64,000 nt of DNA from CAWIJK01 sp963836375 (GCA_963836375.1 CAWIJK010000002.1:744001-808000); one strand, 5' to 3'. Shown: positions 45,501 through 53,823, counted from the stretch's first letter. A program made the numbers and translations. Notes: a model not told the origin generated them from the letters alone.

Positions 45501-47413
45501 GAGTAGGAACACTCCCCAACGGCTACACCTACTACGTCGCCAGCCTGAGTCTGGCCAAGTCAACCAATTCGATCGGGTACGGCGCGGCGGGCCAGACCAT
45601 CCCCTACAGCTACCTGGTCACCAACACCGGGACCGTCACCCTGACGGGCGTCGGGGTGGCCGACAACATGAACACGGTCAGTTGTCCCTCGGACACACTC
45701 ACCGCAGGCTCAAACGAGACCTGTACTGGCAGCTACACGGTGACTCAGGCAGACGTTGACGCCGATTCGGTGACCAATACCGCCAACGCCGTGGCGACCG
45801 GGCCCCAGAAGGTCACTTCGAGCCCCTCGACGGTCACCGTCTTGGCCAGCTCAGCTATCTCGTCGATGGACCTCACCGTCTCCACCACGTCGACCGGCTA
45901 CGGCTCAGCCGGACAAATGATCCCCTACAGCTATCTCGTGACCAACATCGGGACGACAACCCTCACCGGGATCTCGGTCTCCAGCAACCTGAGCGCCGTC
46001 ACCTGTCCCTCGGGCCCGCTGGCCCCAGGGACCAACGAAACCTGTATCGGGACCTACACGGTCACCCAAGGTGACGTGGATGCCGGATCAGTGACCAACA
46101 CTGCAACGGCCACGGGGAACCACGGTACGGTAGTTGCGTCTGCCGAGTCATCGGTGGCCGTTCTCGCCTCGAACTGTCAGCCACCACTTTTCACCAGCGC
46201 CAGCTCAGCCACCGCCGTGGTGGGGAGCGCGTTCAGCTTCACCGTGCGGACCTGCAGCGCCTCGGTGCCGGTCATCAAGGGATCCCATCTCCCTCCGGGA
46301 CTCAGTCTGGTCAACAATGGCAACGGCACGGCGACCTTCTCAGGGGCTCCCGCCGCTCACGATGGCGGCATCTACAACGCCACAGTCACCGCCAGCGTCA
46401 GGTACCAGCCGATTGTCACCCAGAGCCTCGCCATCACGGTGGACAACACTCCAGTCTTCAAGTCCAAGTCCAGGGATACCGTCCACACCGGGACCGCCTT
46501 CAGCTACCCGGTCACGACCGCCTACGGCTATCCGACCCCCACGATCACCACGACCTCGACCTTGCCCGCAGGGGTGAGCCTTACGGAAAACCACAACGGG
46601 ACGGCGGCCCTTACGGGCACTCCTGGGCCTCTCGCAGGGGGCGTCTACCCGCTCACGATCACGGCCACGAACGGGGTGGGGGCGCCGGTCACCCAGGCCT
46701 TCACCCTGACCGTGTACCAGGCCCCGCAGATCACGAGCGCCGCAAGTGACACCATCGCGGGCGGTGTGGCGATGACCCCGTTCACGGTGACCGACACCGG
46801 TTATCCCCTGCCAAGGCTCAAGGCTTCGGGGCTCCCGAGTGGTCTTCACTTGACCGATAACTTGAACCTGACTGGAACCATCGCTGGGACCTCCAAGGCA
46901 AGCGCAGCCGGTACCTACCATGTGACGATCTCCGCGACGGGAAAGACGGGAGCCATCTCACGGGCTTTCCTTCTTACTGTGGCGAGTGATTCCCCTGACG
47001 GGCAGGCTCAGGTAGATCTCGCCGGCGCCATCGCCGCCGCCGAGAAGTTGTACACGAACATGGCCAGTTTCGGCTTTGCGACGACCACCGCCGTCTCGGC
47101 ACTCCAGGCGTTAGATCCCTCGTTGACCTTCGTCACTGGGGGGACCGGTCCCGTTCAGCACTCCATCGCAGTACAGACGAGCCCGGACGGCCTCATCATC
47201 ATCCTGGCCACCTGGTCCCCGACTACCCGGTGCTGGTATGCCGAGATCAATAATGAGCCGTATCCGTCCAGCGACGGCCTCACCTCTGCGGCTTCGGAGA
47301 TGGGATTGAGCTACAACGAGGCCGCCGCTTCGGTCAGTCAGACAAGTTGTAATGCGAGCGTCATACCAGCGAACGGGTTGGGTTGGTCCTCGTCGTATCC
47401 GCTGCCGCAATAA
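42512..47413 (+). CDS. Giant secreted pilus-associated adhesin: PilX-like, IPT, Ig-like and pilin-like domains
   Basis: A 1,633-residue exported protein. After a signal segment (cleavage near Ala33-Glu), residues about 35-625 resemble actinobacterial PilX-type pilus proteins, ending in IDAAILALNHSFAV, LGTLTVYGSIDQDWRG and YTKDYDWDSRLDF. Then come a DUF7507/CARDB-like repeat (about 640-740), three IPT/TIG domains (748-1008), two more DUF7507-like repeats (1010-1215) and three putative-Ig domains (1224-1490). Residues 1495-1633 (AQVDLAGAIAAAEKLYTNM...TRCWYAEI) resemble the C-terminal domain of Gram-positive type IV pilins. No LPXTG or prepilin cleavage site is present. A pilus-tip or surface adhesin is inferred. 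Confidence 0.75.
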   Translation: MRGDFRWTFTSGTLLMASALMMVGTLVPSGLASAESTNALQYYADGAANSGVKLFLAEVNQDPTAIDCSAASPLTGQCQGATFNEWIPVPGTGQVAEYYMWDNPVVCFNQTCTGQPTPGAVPLYVEETVIGAAGPSPQSLVYDTQDAQLTPENGFLSRVWWSNYEATDPYLTGNPDADCTWDWANGYNGPVVGGTNPCSAVYFGPNDKVYGPIFSNDSIYVASGTTLGPVTTADPNCLFVTGTGGRAASCQTTAAGAGVSQSSGDAAASSYRAPKEAPPDTSDALEASAQAGGCVYQGPTTITFDANDQMTVWSPDSIGAPTTTSQCLPSSPATVNVPNGANGNGVIYVQSASSGCEAGANPYDDWTDGTYGPNAQLNYLGSYANYDGATANPDCEGDAFVSDNPGGETNTPLPSSTGGVSGQLTVATSNNVVVTGNVEYTDCGAGFSQSAPQNGPCQYNTGGTNDALGLIATNYVEVNHPVQNNTGNNGNDCRTSGGQHPVTTCAAANANSTLENNCTTGANGTVGTPAAAVCTPGGTSGGTPGSSNNLIIDAAILALNHSFAVNNEGEIDSNGNGWGAGSLLGTLTVYGSIDQDWRGAVGEVGVSGYTKDYDWDSRLDFVAPPSYLTPGTPSFALLSSLTLSKSTTSPVYSSVGQSIPYSYLVTNTGTTALTGVSVSDDLVPTVSCPSTTLAPGANESCTGSYTITQGDLDQGSVTNVAVASATGPESINSNSSTVTVSSNLGASSPASITSISPSSGPPAGGTVVTITGVNFTGVTGSSGVSFGGVAASAYTVNSDTSITATVPAGSAGSVNVVIDAPGGLGTLTNGYTYVTSPTVTSVSPDTGPTGGGTVVTIAGTGFTGATAVDFGASPATSFTVNSDTSITATDPAGSAGVVDTTVTTLVGTSATSAADQFVYAIPAPTVNSVNPGVGPTSGGTVVTIAGAAFTGTTGSNGVTFGGVDATSYTVNSDTSITATTPAGSAGTVDVVVNTPGGVGTLPNGYTYYVASLSLAKSTNSIGYGAAGQTIPYSYLVTNTGTVTLTGVGVADNMNTVSCPSDTLTAGSNETCTGSYTVTQADVDADSVTNTANAVATGPQKVTSSPSTVTVLASSAISSMDLTVSTTSTGYGSAGQMIPYSYLVTNIGTTTLTGISVSSNLSAVTCPSGPLAPGTNETCIGTYTVTQGDVDAGSVTNTATATGNHGTVVASAESSVAVLASNCQPPLFTSASSATAVVGSAFSFTVRTCSASVPVIKGSHLPPGLSLVNNGNGTATFSGAPAAHDGGIYNATVTASVRYQPIVTQSLAITVDNTPVFKSKSRDTVHTGTAFSYPVTTAYGYPTPTITTTSTLPAGVSLTENHNGTAALTGTPGPLAGGVYPLTITATNGVGAPVTQAFTLTVYQAPQITSAASDTIAGGVAMTPFTVTDTGYPLPRLKASGLPSGLHLTDNLNLTGTIAGTSKASAAGTYHVTISATGKTGAISRAFLLTVASDSPDGQAQVDLAGAIAAAEKLYTNMASFGFATTTAVSALQALDPSLTFVTGGTGPVQHSIAVQTSPDGLIIILATWSPTTRCWYAEINNEPYPSSDGLTSAASEMGLSYNEAAASVSQTSCNASVIPANGLGWSSSYPLPQ

Positions 47414-47498
47414 GCGGCTCTTCGAGATCCCAGGTCGGGCCGCGGATGCAAGTCCGATCTCGCGAGCCGGGACAACTCGGTGTCATTGAGATCGAACT

Positions 47499-47657
47499 TC
47501 ACGGATTGGACGCCCACTCCCCCTCGACGTCCTCGATGACCCCCGTGAGCTGGCCCTCGCTCCCGACCCCTATCCGCAGCCGGTAGTCGGAGCCGTCCGT
47601 CCCCCAGACGATCCACCCGTAGAGCTGCCAGTCGGCCTCAGCGGGCTCTTTGGGCAT
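47499..47657 (-). CDS. Small acidic hypothetical protein
   Basis: A 52-residue product from ATG 47655-47657, or 68 residues if the earlier start at 47705 is used. The sequence DWQLYGWIVWGTDGSDYRL then IGVGSEGQLTGVIEDVEGEW is compositionally plausible for a small beta-strand protein. No family is recognised. It lies between the adhesin and the decayed recombinase, in DNA that probably belongs to an integrated element. Confidence 0.35.
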   Translation of the reverse strand: MPKEPAEADWQLYGWIVWGTDGSDYRLRIGVGSEGQLTGVIEDVEGEWASNP

Positions 47658-48013
47658 GTCCTGGCCCTCGTGACGGGAGACCCGGACCCAAGCGCCCTCC
47701 CCCACTGCCGTCGGGCTCTAGGAGCCAGGCGTTGGCCTTGGAGCTTACCCGGCAGAGGGTGAGAGGGATGAGGCCGCACGCCGCAAATTGGCGGACTGTG
47801 ACCACCGTCTCGACACGTACCGGGCCGCATTAGACGCCGGCGCGATCCCGAGGTGGTCGCCGGGTGGATGGCAGAGGTCAAGGGCGCCCGTCTTGCGGCT
47901 GAGCGCGAGCTATCAGAGGCCGACCCCGACGGCCAGTTCACCGCCGAGCAGATCCGCGACCTGGTGGTCAGCCTGAAGGACATCCCCACGGTACTGGCCG
48001 ACGCTGATCCCAA

Positions 48014-48021
48014 GGCTAAGG
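48014..48021. repeat. Target-site duplication, left copy
   Basis: GGCTAAGG abuts the left end of the IS and is repeated exactly at 49445-49452 next to the right end. Eight bases is the usual duplication length for ISL3 elements. Confidence 0.9.
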
Positions 48022-49444
48022 GGACCATCGGATTCTGGTGGGGTGTGCCAGCTCACCGGACGACGATCGATCCGAGCACGCGCCAGTTGGGCTTGCCGGC
48101 GTAGAGCAGGGCCCTGATCCGGTAGTTCTCGAAGTTGCGGAAGCCGAAGCCGATCCGCTTGATCCGCTTGATCAGGTTGTTGAGCGCCTCGGTGGGGCCG
48201 TTGGAGACGCGGGCGACATGGAAGTTGCAGATCTTGGCGAACCAGTCTCGAAGGGTGCGCCCCAGTCGCCGGATCTCGGGCGGCATGGCCTTTTTCAGGC
48301 AGTGGGCCTGAAGTTCTAAGAGCACGGCCTCGGCCTCGTTCGGGTCGGTGCAGCGGTAGAAGTCGCGTAGGCGCTCCTTGACGCGATAGGCGATGGCGAC
48401 CTCGGCCCCGGGGTCGCCGAGAGCGAGCAGTGAGGCCAGGCGTTCGGTGGCTTCTTCGCTCAGCCTCTCTTCACCCCGGAGCAAGAGGCGCCGGGCCCGA
48501 TAGAGCGGATCGTCGCGGCGTCCTCGATGGCCAAGTTGTTCAACCTGGACTCGACGCCTGATGGCGTCGAGGGCCCGGTTGGCCAGGGCGATCACGTGGA
48601 AGGGGTCGACCACCTGGGCGGCACGGGGCAGCACGACGCTGTAGACGGCGGCATAGGTGGCCGACATGTCGAGGGCCCCAAAGGTGATGCCTTGCTTCCA
48701 GGATCTGGGCTGTTTGTCCAGCCAGGCGGCCACGTCGACGTAGTTGCGGCTGGGCAGGATGTCGATGATCGAGTGGTGCTCGACGTCGGCGACGGTCGTC
48801 GCGTAGTCGGTGCGGTTCCCCGCCAGGCGCACGAAGGAGGTCTCGTCGAGGCCGATGGCCGAGGTCTTGTTCCAACGCTTGCGATCGGCGGCGAGCAGGG
48901 CCTCTCCATAGGTGGTCACGGCATCGTTGACGGTATGCCAGTCACAGGCGAGCTCGGCCGCCACCTCCTTGACCGTGCGCCCGTCACCGATCTGACGGGT
49001 GGCCCACTTGGCCGCCCGCGTCGTCAGCAGGCAGTTCTTGGCCGCAATGCGGTGGTCAGTCAGGACCCACGAGCCCTTGAGGCAGGCCTGGTTCACACAA
49101 CACATCCGGTGCTTCTTCCAGCACAGGCGCATCGGCGAGCCATAGACCGGCAGGTCGATGTAACGCACGGTCGGCCGGTCCTTGGTCCGGGCCTGTTCCT
49201 GGCAGGCCGGACACCGGACCACCCCGACCCTCTGCTCGATCGCCAACTCAACGTCGGGACCCCGTCGCTCAAGGTGCAGGACCTCGACGTCTTTGAGGCC
49301 GACCAGAGCGGCCAGGATCTGGGTAGGGTCAGTGATGACGTAGGTGCTTCTTGTTTTTTGGGTCACACCTCAAGCTTGAAGCACCTTCGTCGCGTCTGAG
49401 GTGATCCTGGCCAGGGGCGCGACCCCACCAGAATCCGATGAGCC
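48022..49444. mobile_element. Complete ISL3-family insertion sequence
   Basis: A 1,423-bp element with a single transposase gene. The terminal inverted repeats are 22 bp with 20 matches; the inner 18 bp (48026-48043 and 49423-49440) are perfect. It is flanked by 8-bp direct repeats GGCTAAGG. Removing the element plus one duplication (1,431 bp) restores one reading frame of the host recombinase, which proves the insertion site. Both ends and the transposase look intact, so it may still be mobile. Confidence 0.93.
48053..49366 (-). CDS. ISL3-family transposase
   Basis: A 437-residue DDE transposase. The N-terminal zinc-binding part has CPAC (residues about 52-55) and CCVNQAC, followed by a helix-turn-helix-like segment (TVKEVAAELACDWHTVNDAV). 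The catalytic domain includes GLDETSF (first Asp), TFGALDMSATY (second Asp) and the C-terminal Glu in NGPTEALNNLIKRIKRIGFGFRNFENYRIRAL. It is full length. ATG at 49364-49366 lies 78 bp inside the right end of the element. Confidence 0.95.
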   Translation of the reverse strand: MTQKTRSTYVITDPTQILAALVGLKDVEVLHLERRGPDVELAIEQRVGVVRCPACQEQARTKDRPTVRYIDLPVYGSPMRLCWKKHRMCCVNQACLKGSWVLTDHRIAAKNCLLTTRAAKWATRQIGDGRTVKEVAAELACDWHTVNDAVTTYGEALLAADRKRWNKTSAIGLDETSFVRLAGNRTDYATTVADVEHHSIIDILPSRNYVDVAAWLDKQPRSWKQGITFGALDMSATYAAVYSVVLPRAAQVVDPFHVIALANRALDAIRRRVQVEQLGHRGRRDDPLYRARRLLLRGEERLSEEATERLASLLALGDPGAEVAIAYRVKERLRDFYRCTDPNEAEAVLLELQAHCLKKAMPPEIRRLGRTLRDWFAKICNFHVARVSNGPTEALNNLIKRIKRIGFGFRNFENYRIRALLYAGKPNWRVLGSIVVR

Positions 49445-49452
49445 GGCTAAGG
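49445..49452. repeat. Target-site duplication, right copy
   Basis: Exact copy of GGCTAAGG found at 48014-48021, directly after the right terminal inverted repeat of the ISL3 element. Confidence 0.9.
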
Positions 49453-49546
49453 CTGACCTCTACGCGGAGATGGGCCTGTCGATCACCTACGAGCCGGGCT
49501 CCCGCATCGTGATTGCGGAGGCCCGACCCGCGTGTGCAACAGGACG

Positions 49547-49630
49547 TGTCGGAGGGGGGACTTGAACCCCCACGCCCTTGCGGGCACCAGCCCCTCAAGC
49601 TGGCGCGTCTACCTATTCCGCCACTCCGAC
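49547..49630 (-). tRNA. tRNA-Leu (anticodon GAG)
   Basis: An 84-nt cloverleaf read on the minus strand. The acceptor stem GTCGGAG/CTCCGAC, a long variable arm typical of tRNA-Leu, a T-loop GGTTCAAGTCC and an anticodon arm with loop TTGAGGG give anticodon GAG. The discriminator base is A, as needed for leucine identity, and CCA is not encoded. Its 3' end overlaps the last codons of the decayed recombinase, which marks it as a probable integration site. Confidence 0.93.
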
Positions 49631-49712
49631 GGGCACGCTCGGGAGTGGGAAATCCCCTCCCGGCGTCCCGCGATGCTAGCGCGCCTTGAAATCGGTCCTT
49701 CTCACCCGCCGG

Positions 49713-51530
49713 TCAGTGGGGGGCTGTGACCGGGCTGGTCGGGGGCACCCGGATGCCCCACGTCTCGGGGGCCCACAACAGGCCGGCGCCGAAGGGATTC
49801 GGACCGATGCCCGCCGACTCGCTCGACCAGGCCAGGGCCGTCGGCTCGGCGAACAACGGCAGGGCGATCATCGAGTTCCACAACGAGAGATCGGCCTGTG
49901 CGTACAGCGGTGAGGCCTTGACCGGATCGAGCTGTTGGGCCGCCTGGGTTAGGAGGCTGTCGAGAGCCGGGTCGTCGTAGTTCATCCAGTCCTGGGAACC
50001 ATCGGTCCCCGGGGGTCCGAGCATCGTCGTGTACCAGGCCGTCGCCTCGCTCTTGTAGGGGGTGGCCGTCATCGGGAGGAGGGCGGCGTCGGCCCCCCCC
50101 GACGCCAGGGCCATGCCGGTGGAGGTGAGGTCGGGCTCGGTGGAGACGGTCGTCGTGATCCCCTGTGCGGCCAGCTGGTCGACGATGACCGCGCTCGCCC
50201 GGACCGCCCACTGATCGGCACCGTCGACCACCAGGCGGACCACGACGGGCGTGCCGTCGGGCTGGGTCCACGTCGTGGACGCCGGTCCCCTCGAGTAGCC
50301 GGCCGCGGCCAGGTCCCGGGCCGCGGCGGCATCGTCATCGGTCAGGGGGAAGGGCAGGGCCGCCGTCGGAGGTCCGCTGGTCGACGGTGGGGTGTAGCCG
50401 GGCAGGGCGGCGAGCTGTGGGGCGACGGTGGCCGGCCCCGGATAGCTCCCTTGGGCCTGGCTGTAGAGGTGGCTGGCCGCCGGCACGATGTTCGAGTCGG
50501 CCCAGCCCACGACCTGGTTCACCAGGCTCTGGCGATCGAGGGCGTGGGCGATCGCCTGGCGGACCTCGGGGGCGCCGGTCACCGGGGAGAGGGCCGAGAA
50601 TTCGAGCTGCAGGAACGACGACGAGATCCCCACTGCGCTGTCCAGGGCGGGCCTGGTCGCCACGTTCTCGAGGAAGCCCTGCGTGAACGACGACGGTTGG
50701 GCCGCCTGGGCCTGGCCGCTCAGCAGCCAGTGGGTCAGTTGGCCGGTCCCCTTGCCGGAGCGGATGACCAGGCGGTTCAGGTCGACGGACTCACCCCACC
50801 ATCGGGGGTTCTTGACCAGGACGACCTCTTTGCCCGGGACGACCTGTGAGATCTCGAACGGCCCTCCCGAGAGGTCGACGGACGGGTCCACGGTCGTGCA
50901 GGCCGGGGCCCAGCCGACCTTCTCCATGACGTGGGCCGGAAGGAGGTCGTTGAACAGGTCCTGCCAGTCCGCGTAGGGCGTCTTGAACAGCACAGTGACC
51001 GTGCGGCCATGGTTGCTCGAGGTCACCGACTCGATGTCGCGGTAACCGAGGGTGGTGGCCATCTGGTCGGTGGCGGTCACCCCCGGCTCCGGCGTCCCCC
51101 CCCGCTGCTGCTGCCAGGCGTAGATGAAGTCGGCGGCACTGATCGGTTGGCCGTCGGACCACACCGCCCTGGGGTTGATCGAGTAGACGACGGTCTGGGG
51201 ATTGAGGCTCTGCACCTCGGCCTGGGTGATGACGGCCGAGTCGTAGATGGACTGCCCGCCCGGGCTGACCACGAAGGCACTGGGCAGGACCGGTTCGAGG
51301 ACGAAGTGGTTCGCCCAGGTGTTACCGGCGACAGTGTTCGGGTTGCACCCGGTCGGAGCCCGGTCGATCCCGACGGTGAGCGAACCCCCGAGGCCGGTCA
51401 CCCAGGGAACGGTGGACGGCGTGGTGGTGGCGCCGGCGGTCCCACAGGCGGCGGCCAGCAGCGCCATGCAGAGAAGCGCTAAGCCGGGCGCCCAGTGCCG
51501 CCATCCCGGGCCGTGGCCCGGACCGGTCAC
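49713..51530 (-). CDS. Oligopeptide-type ABC substrate-binding lipoprotein
   Basis: A 605-residue family 5 solute-binding protein (DppA/OppA type). GTG at 51528-51530 starts a signal peptide with lipobox LLAAAC, so the mature protein is a lipid-anchored surface receptor. Family features are SLTVGIDRAPTGCNPNT, SDGQPISAADFIYAWQQQ, EVRQAIAHALDRQSLVN and the C-lobe GADAALLPM. The start overlaps the secG stop (GTGA). No permease genes adjoin it, so its transporter partners are encoded elsewhere. Confidence 0.88.
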   Translation of the reverse strand: MTGPGHGPGWRHWAPGLALLCMALLAAACGTAGATTTPSTVPWVTGLGGSLTVGIDRAPTGCNPNTVAGNTWANHFVLEPVLPSAFVVSPGGQSIYDSAVITQAEVQSLNPQTVVYSINPRAVWSDGQPISAADFIYAWQQQRGGTPEPGVTATDQMATTLGYRDIESVTSSNHGRTVTVLFKTPYADWQDLFNDLLPAHVMEKVGWAPACTTVDPSVDLSGGPFEISQVVPGKEVVLVKNPRWWGESVDLNRLVIRSGKGTGQLTHWLLSGQAQAAQPSSFTQGFLENVATRPALDSAVGISSSFLQLEFSALSPVTGAPEVRQAIAHALDRQSLVNQVVGWADSNIVPAASHLYSQAQGSYPGPATVAPQLAALPGYTPPSTSGPPTAALPFPLTDDDAAAARDLAAAGYSRGPASTTWTQPDGTPVVVRLVVDGADQWAVRASAVIVDQLAAQGITTTVSTEPDLTSTGMALASGGADAALLPMTATPYKSEATAWYTTMLGPPGTDGSQDWMNYDDPALDSLLTQAAQQLDPVKASPLYAQADLSLWNSMIALPLFAEPTALAWSSESAGIGPNPFGAGLLWAPETWGIRVPPTSPVTAPH

Positions 51531-51760
51531 CCCTGGAGCCGGAGGTCCAGGGTGAGCGTGGTGAAGGCGAAGATCAGGGCGACGGTGACCGTGATGCGGT
51601 CCAGGTTGCGTTCCACCACGGTCGAGCCCTGCGCGGCCGCACCGACGCTCCCGCCGAACATGTCGGACAGGCCGCCGCCCTTCCCGCTGTGCATGAGGAT
51701 GAGGAAGATCAGGCCCAGGGCCGCCAGCACCTCGATGACGATGTACACCCACGTCAGCAC
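51527..51760 (-). CDS. secG: Preprotein translocase subunit SecG
   Basis: A 77-residue protein with two transmembrane helices (residues 3-22 and about 53-73) and the SecG loop HSGKGGGLSDMFGG between them. It assists SecYE in protein export. It lies downstream of tpiA, its usual place in actinobacteria. Confidence 0.93.
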   Translation of the reverse strand: MLTWVYIVIEVLAALGLIFLILMHSGKGGGLSDMFGGSVGAAAQGSTVVERNLDRITVTVALIFAFTTLTLDLRLQG

Positions 51761-51804
51761 CGCGAGAGCTCCTTCACGCAGACTCGGGAACCGCCTCTGG
51801 CGGC

Positions 51805-52611
51805 CTAGGAACGGTAGCAGCCCCCGACGGCCCGGATGATGTCGCAGAAGGTCCCGGCGTCCAGGCTGGCCCCGCCCACCAAGAGGCCGTCCACGTCGGG
51901 CTCCGACACCAGTTCAGCGGCATTTTCCGGGTTCACCGAGCCCCCGTACTGGATCCGGAGCCCGGCCGCCGCCCCGGGGCCGGCCACCTCGGCCGCCACC
52001 CCTCGGATGAACACGCAGGCATCCTCGGCGTCGACCGCGGTGGCCGCCCGCCCGGTTCCGATGGCCCACACCGGCTCGTAGGCGATGACCAGGGCCGCCA
52101 CCTGCTCGGGGGCCAGGCCCTCGAGGGCCGCCCGGACCTGGGTCGACAGCCGGGACTCGGTGCCCCCGGCGTCCCGCTCGTCCTCCAGCTCGCCCACGCA
52201 GCAGATGGGGGTCATCTGGTGGCGGAGCACCGCCCGGAGGGTCGAGGCCACCTGCTCGTCGGTCATGCCGAACAGGTGCCGTCGTTCGGAGTGCCCGACC
52301 AGCACGTAGCGGGTGGCCAGCCGGGCCAGCATCTGCGGGCTCACCTCCCCGGTGAAGGCCCCCCGGTCCTGGTCGAAGCAGTGCTGGGCCCCCAGGGCCA
52401 CCGGGATCCCCTCGCCCTCCACCACGGTCTGAACGGTCCGCAGGTCGGTGAACGGCGGGTGCAGGGACACGTCGACGTCGGCCACGTCGGCCGGCTTCAG
52501 GCGGAGCCCGAGGTCGCGGGCGGTGTGCAGGGCCTCGATGTGGTCGTGGTGCATCTTCCAGTTGCCGCTGACCAGGGGTCGGCGGGGCGCGTGGACCTCA
52601 GTGGACGTCAT
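51805..52611 (-). CDS. tpiA: Triosephosphate isomerase
   Basis: A 268-residue TIM-barrel enzyme that interconverts dihydroxyacetone phosphate and glyceraldehyde 3-phosphate. The catalytic Lys19 is in GNWKMH, the electrophilic His in VGHSERR, and the base Glu in AYEPVWAIGTG. The phosphate-binding YGGSV and GLLVGGASL motifs are present. A ten-residue N-terminal extension precedes the first strand. It is part of the gap-pgk-tpiA-secG run. Confidence 0.97.
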   Translation of the reverse strand: MTSTEVHAPRRPLVSGNWKMHHDHIEALHTARDLGLRLKPADVADVDVSLHPPFTDLRTVQTVVEGEGIPVALGAQHCFDQDRGAFTGEVSPQMLARLATRYVLVGHSERRHLFGMTDEQVASTLRAVLRHQMTPICCVGELEDERDAGGTESRLSTQVRAALEGLAPEQVAALVIAYEPVWAIGTGRAATAVDAEDACVFIRGVAAEVAGPGAAAGLRIQYGGSVNPENAAELVSEPDVDGLLVGGASLDAGTFCDIIRAVGGCYRS

Positions 52612-52626
52612 GGGCGGGTCGGGTGT

Positions 52627-53823
52627 TCAGTCCGCGGGGTGTGGCGCGTTGGGGGCGCCCCGCAGGGCGACGAGCCCCGGCAGGTCGCCGAACTCGATGA
52701 ATTCGAGCGACGCCCCGCCCCCGGTGGAGAGGAAGTCCACCTGGTCGGCCAGGCCCATGTGGTCGATGGCGCTGGCGCTGTCGCCCCCCCCGACCACGGT
52801 GAAGCCCGGGCAGTCGGCGATCGCCCGGGCCACCCGTCGGGTTCCCTGGGCGAAGCGCTCGTCTTCGACCACGCCGACCGGCCCGTTCCACAGGACTGTC
52901 CCGGCTCCGGCGATGACCCTGGTGAAGGCCGAGGCCGTCTCGGGCCCGATGTCGAGGCCGGTCCAGCCGTCGGGGACGTCGCGCTCGATGACCTTGGCGT
53001 CGCCACGGGGCCCGGCCACCCCGGCGTCGGGTCCGAAGGTGCCGCCCGGCTCGAGGGCCACCACGTCGGTCGGCAACAAGATGTCGGCCCCCGAGGCCAG
53101 CAGCTGTCGGCAGTCCTCCACCCGGTCCAGCTCGACCAGGGAGGACCCGACGCTGTGTCCCAGGGCGGCCAGGAAAGTGAAGGCCATGGCCCCGCCGACG
53201 GCCAGGACGTCGACGTGACCGAGGAGGGCCCGCAGCACGCCGAGCTTGTCGGCCACCTTGGAGCCCCCGACGACGGCGACGAAGGGCCGCGCCGGGTCGT
53301 CGAGGAGGCTGCCCAGGACCTCGACCTCGCGGGCCATGCGGTGCCCGGCCGCGCTCGGCAGGCGGGCCGGTGGGCCGACCACCGAGGCGTGCACGCGGTG
53401 GGAGGCGGCGAACGCCTCGTTGACGTAGGCGTCCTGCCCGGCGATCAGCTCTTCGACGAACGCCGGGTCGTTGCCCTTCTCCCCCGGTGAGAACCGCAGG
53501 TTCTCCATGAGCTCGACCTCCGGGCGCAACTCGGCCAGCCGGGCGCGCACCGGAGCCATGGAACACCGGAGGTCGTCCGGACCCTTGGGCCGGCCCAGAT
53601 GGCTGCAGGCGGTGACCCTGGCCCCCCGCTCGAGGAGCCAGTCAAGGGTCGGGAGGGCGGTGCGGATGCGGAAGTCGTCGGCCACCACCAGCGCCCCGTC
53701 GGGGCCGTCCTCCAACGGCACGTTGAAGTCCACCCGCACCAGCACCGACTTGCCCTCGACATCGGGCAGATCCATGAGGAGGGGGAGGCCGCGGAAGGGC
53801 GCCGGCCTCGAGGGTTCGCTCAT
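52627..53823 (-). CDS. pgk: Phosphoglycerate kinase
   Basis: A 398-residue two-domain glycolytic kinase. Conserved segments include VRVDFNVPL, THLGRP-like SHLGRPKGP, ENLRFSPGE, VGGSKVADK and GGGDSASAI. The ATG at 53821-53823 is preferred over an in-frame upstream Met because it has a GGAGGG site and gives the family length. It lies 37 bp after gap. Confidence 0.97.
   Translation of the reverse strand: MSEPSRPAPFRGLPLLMDLPDVEGKSVLVRVDFNVPLEDGPDGALVVADDFRIRTALPTLDWLLERGARVTACSHLGRPKGPDDLRCSMAPVRARLAELRPEVELMENLRFSPGEKGNDPAFVEELIAGQDAYVNEAFAASHRVHASVVGPPARLPSAAGHRMAREVEVLGSLLDDPARPFVAVVGGSKVADKLGVLRALLGHVDVLAVGGAMAFTFLAALGHSVGSSLVELDRVEDCRQLLASGADILLPTDVVALEPGGTFGPDAGVAGPRGDAKVIERDVPDGWTGLDIGPETASAFTRVIAGAGTVLWNGPVGVVEDERFAQGTRRVARAIADCPGFTVVGGGDSASAIDHMGLADQVDFLSTGGGASLEFIEFGDLPGLVALRGAPNAPHPAD

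Larger units (their letters stand above)
47740..49565 (+). pseudogene. Decayed site-specific recombinase, interrupted by ISL3 element
   Basis: Two segments (47740-48021 and 49445-49565) join into the C-terminal part of a recombinase once the IS and one target copy are removed. They read EAARRKLADCDHRLDTYRAAL, then after a frameshift near 47842 DPEVVAGWMAEVKGARLAAER, LVVSLKDIPTVLADADPKAK, then across the IS ADLYAEMGLSITYEPGSRI, ending RVGGGT. This matches the coiled-coil C-terminus of large serine recombinases as I recall them. The catalytic N-terminus is absent. The stop at 49563-49565 lies 19 bases inside the tRNA-Leu gene, suggesting an attachment site there. Confidence 0.65.

Noticed and set aside
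42512..47413. Sortase-anchored surface protein
   Set aside because: There is no LPXTG motif, hydrophobic anchor or basic tail at the C-terminus.
49532..49729. Open frame reading CRRGDLNPHALAGTSPSS and on
   Set aside because: This is the well-known false translation of the tRNA-Leu gene on the other strand.
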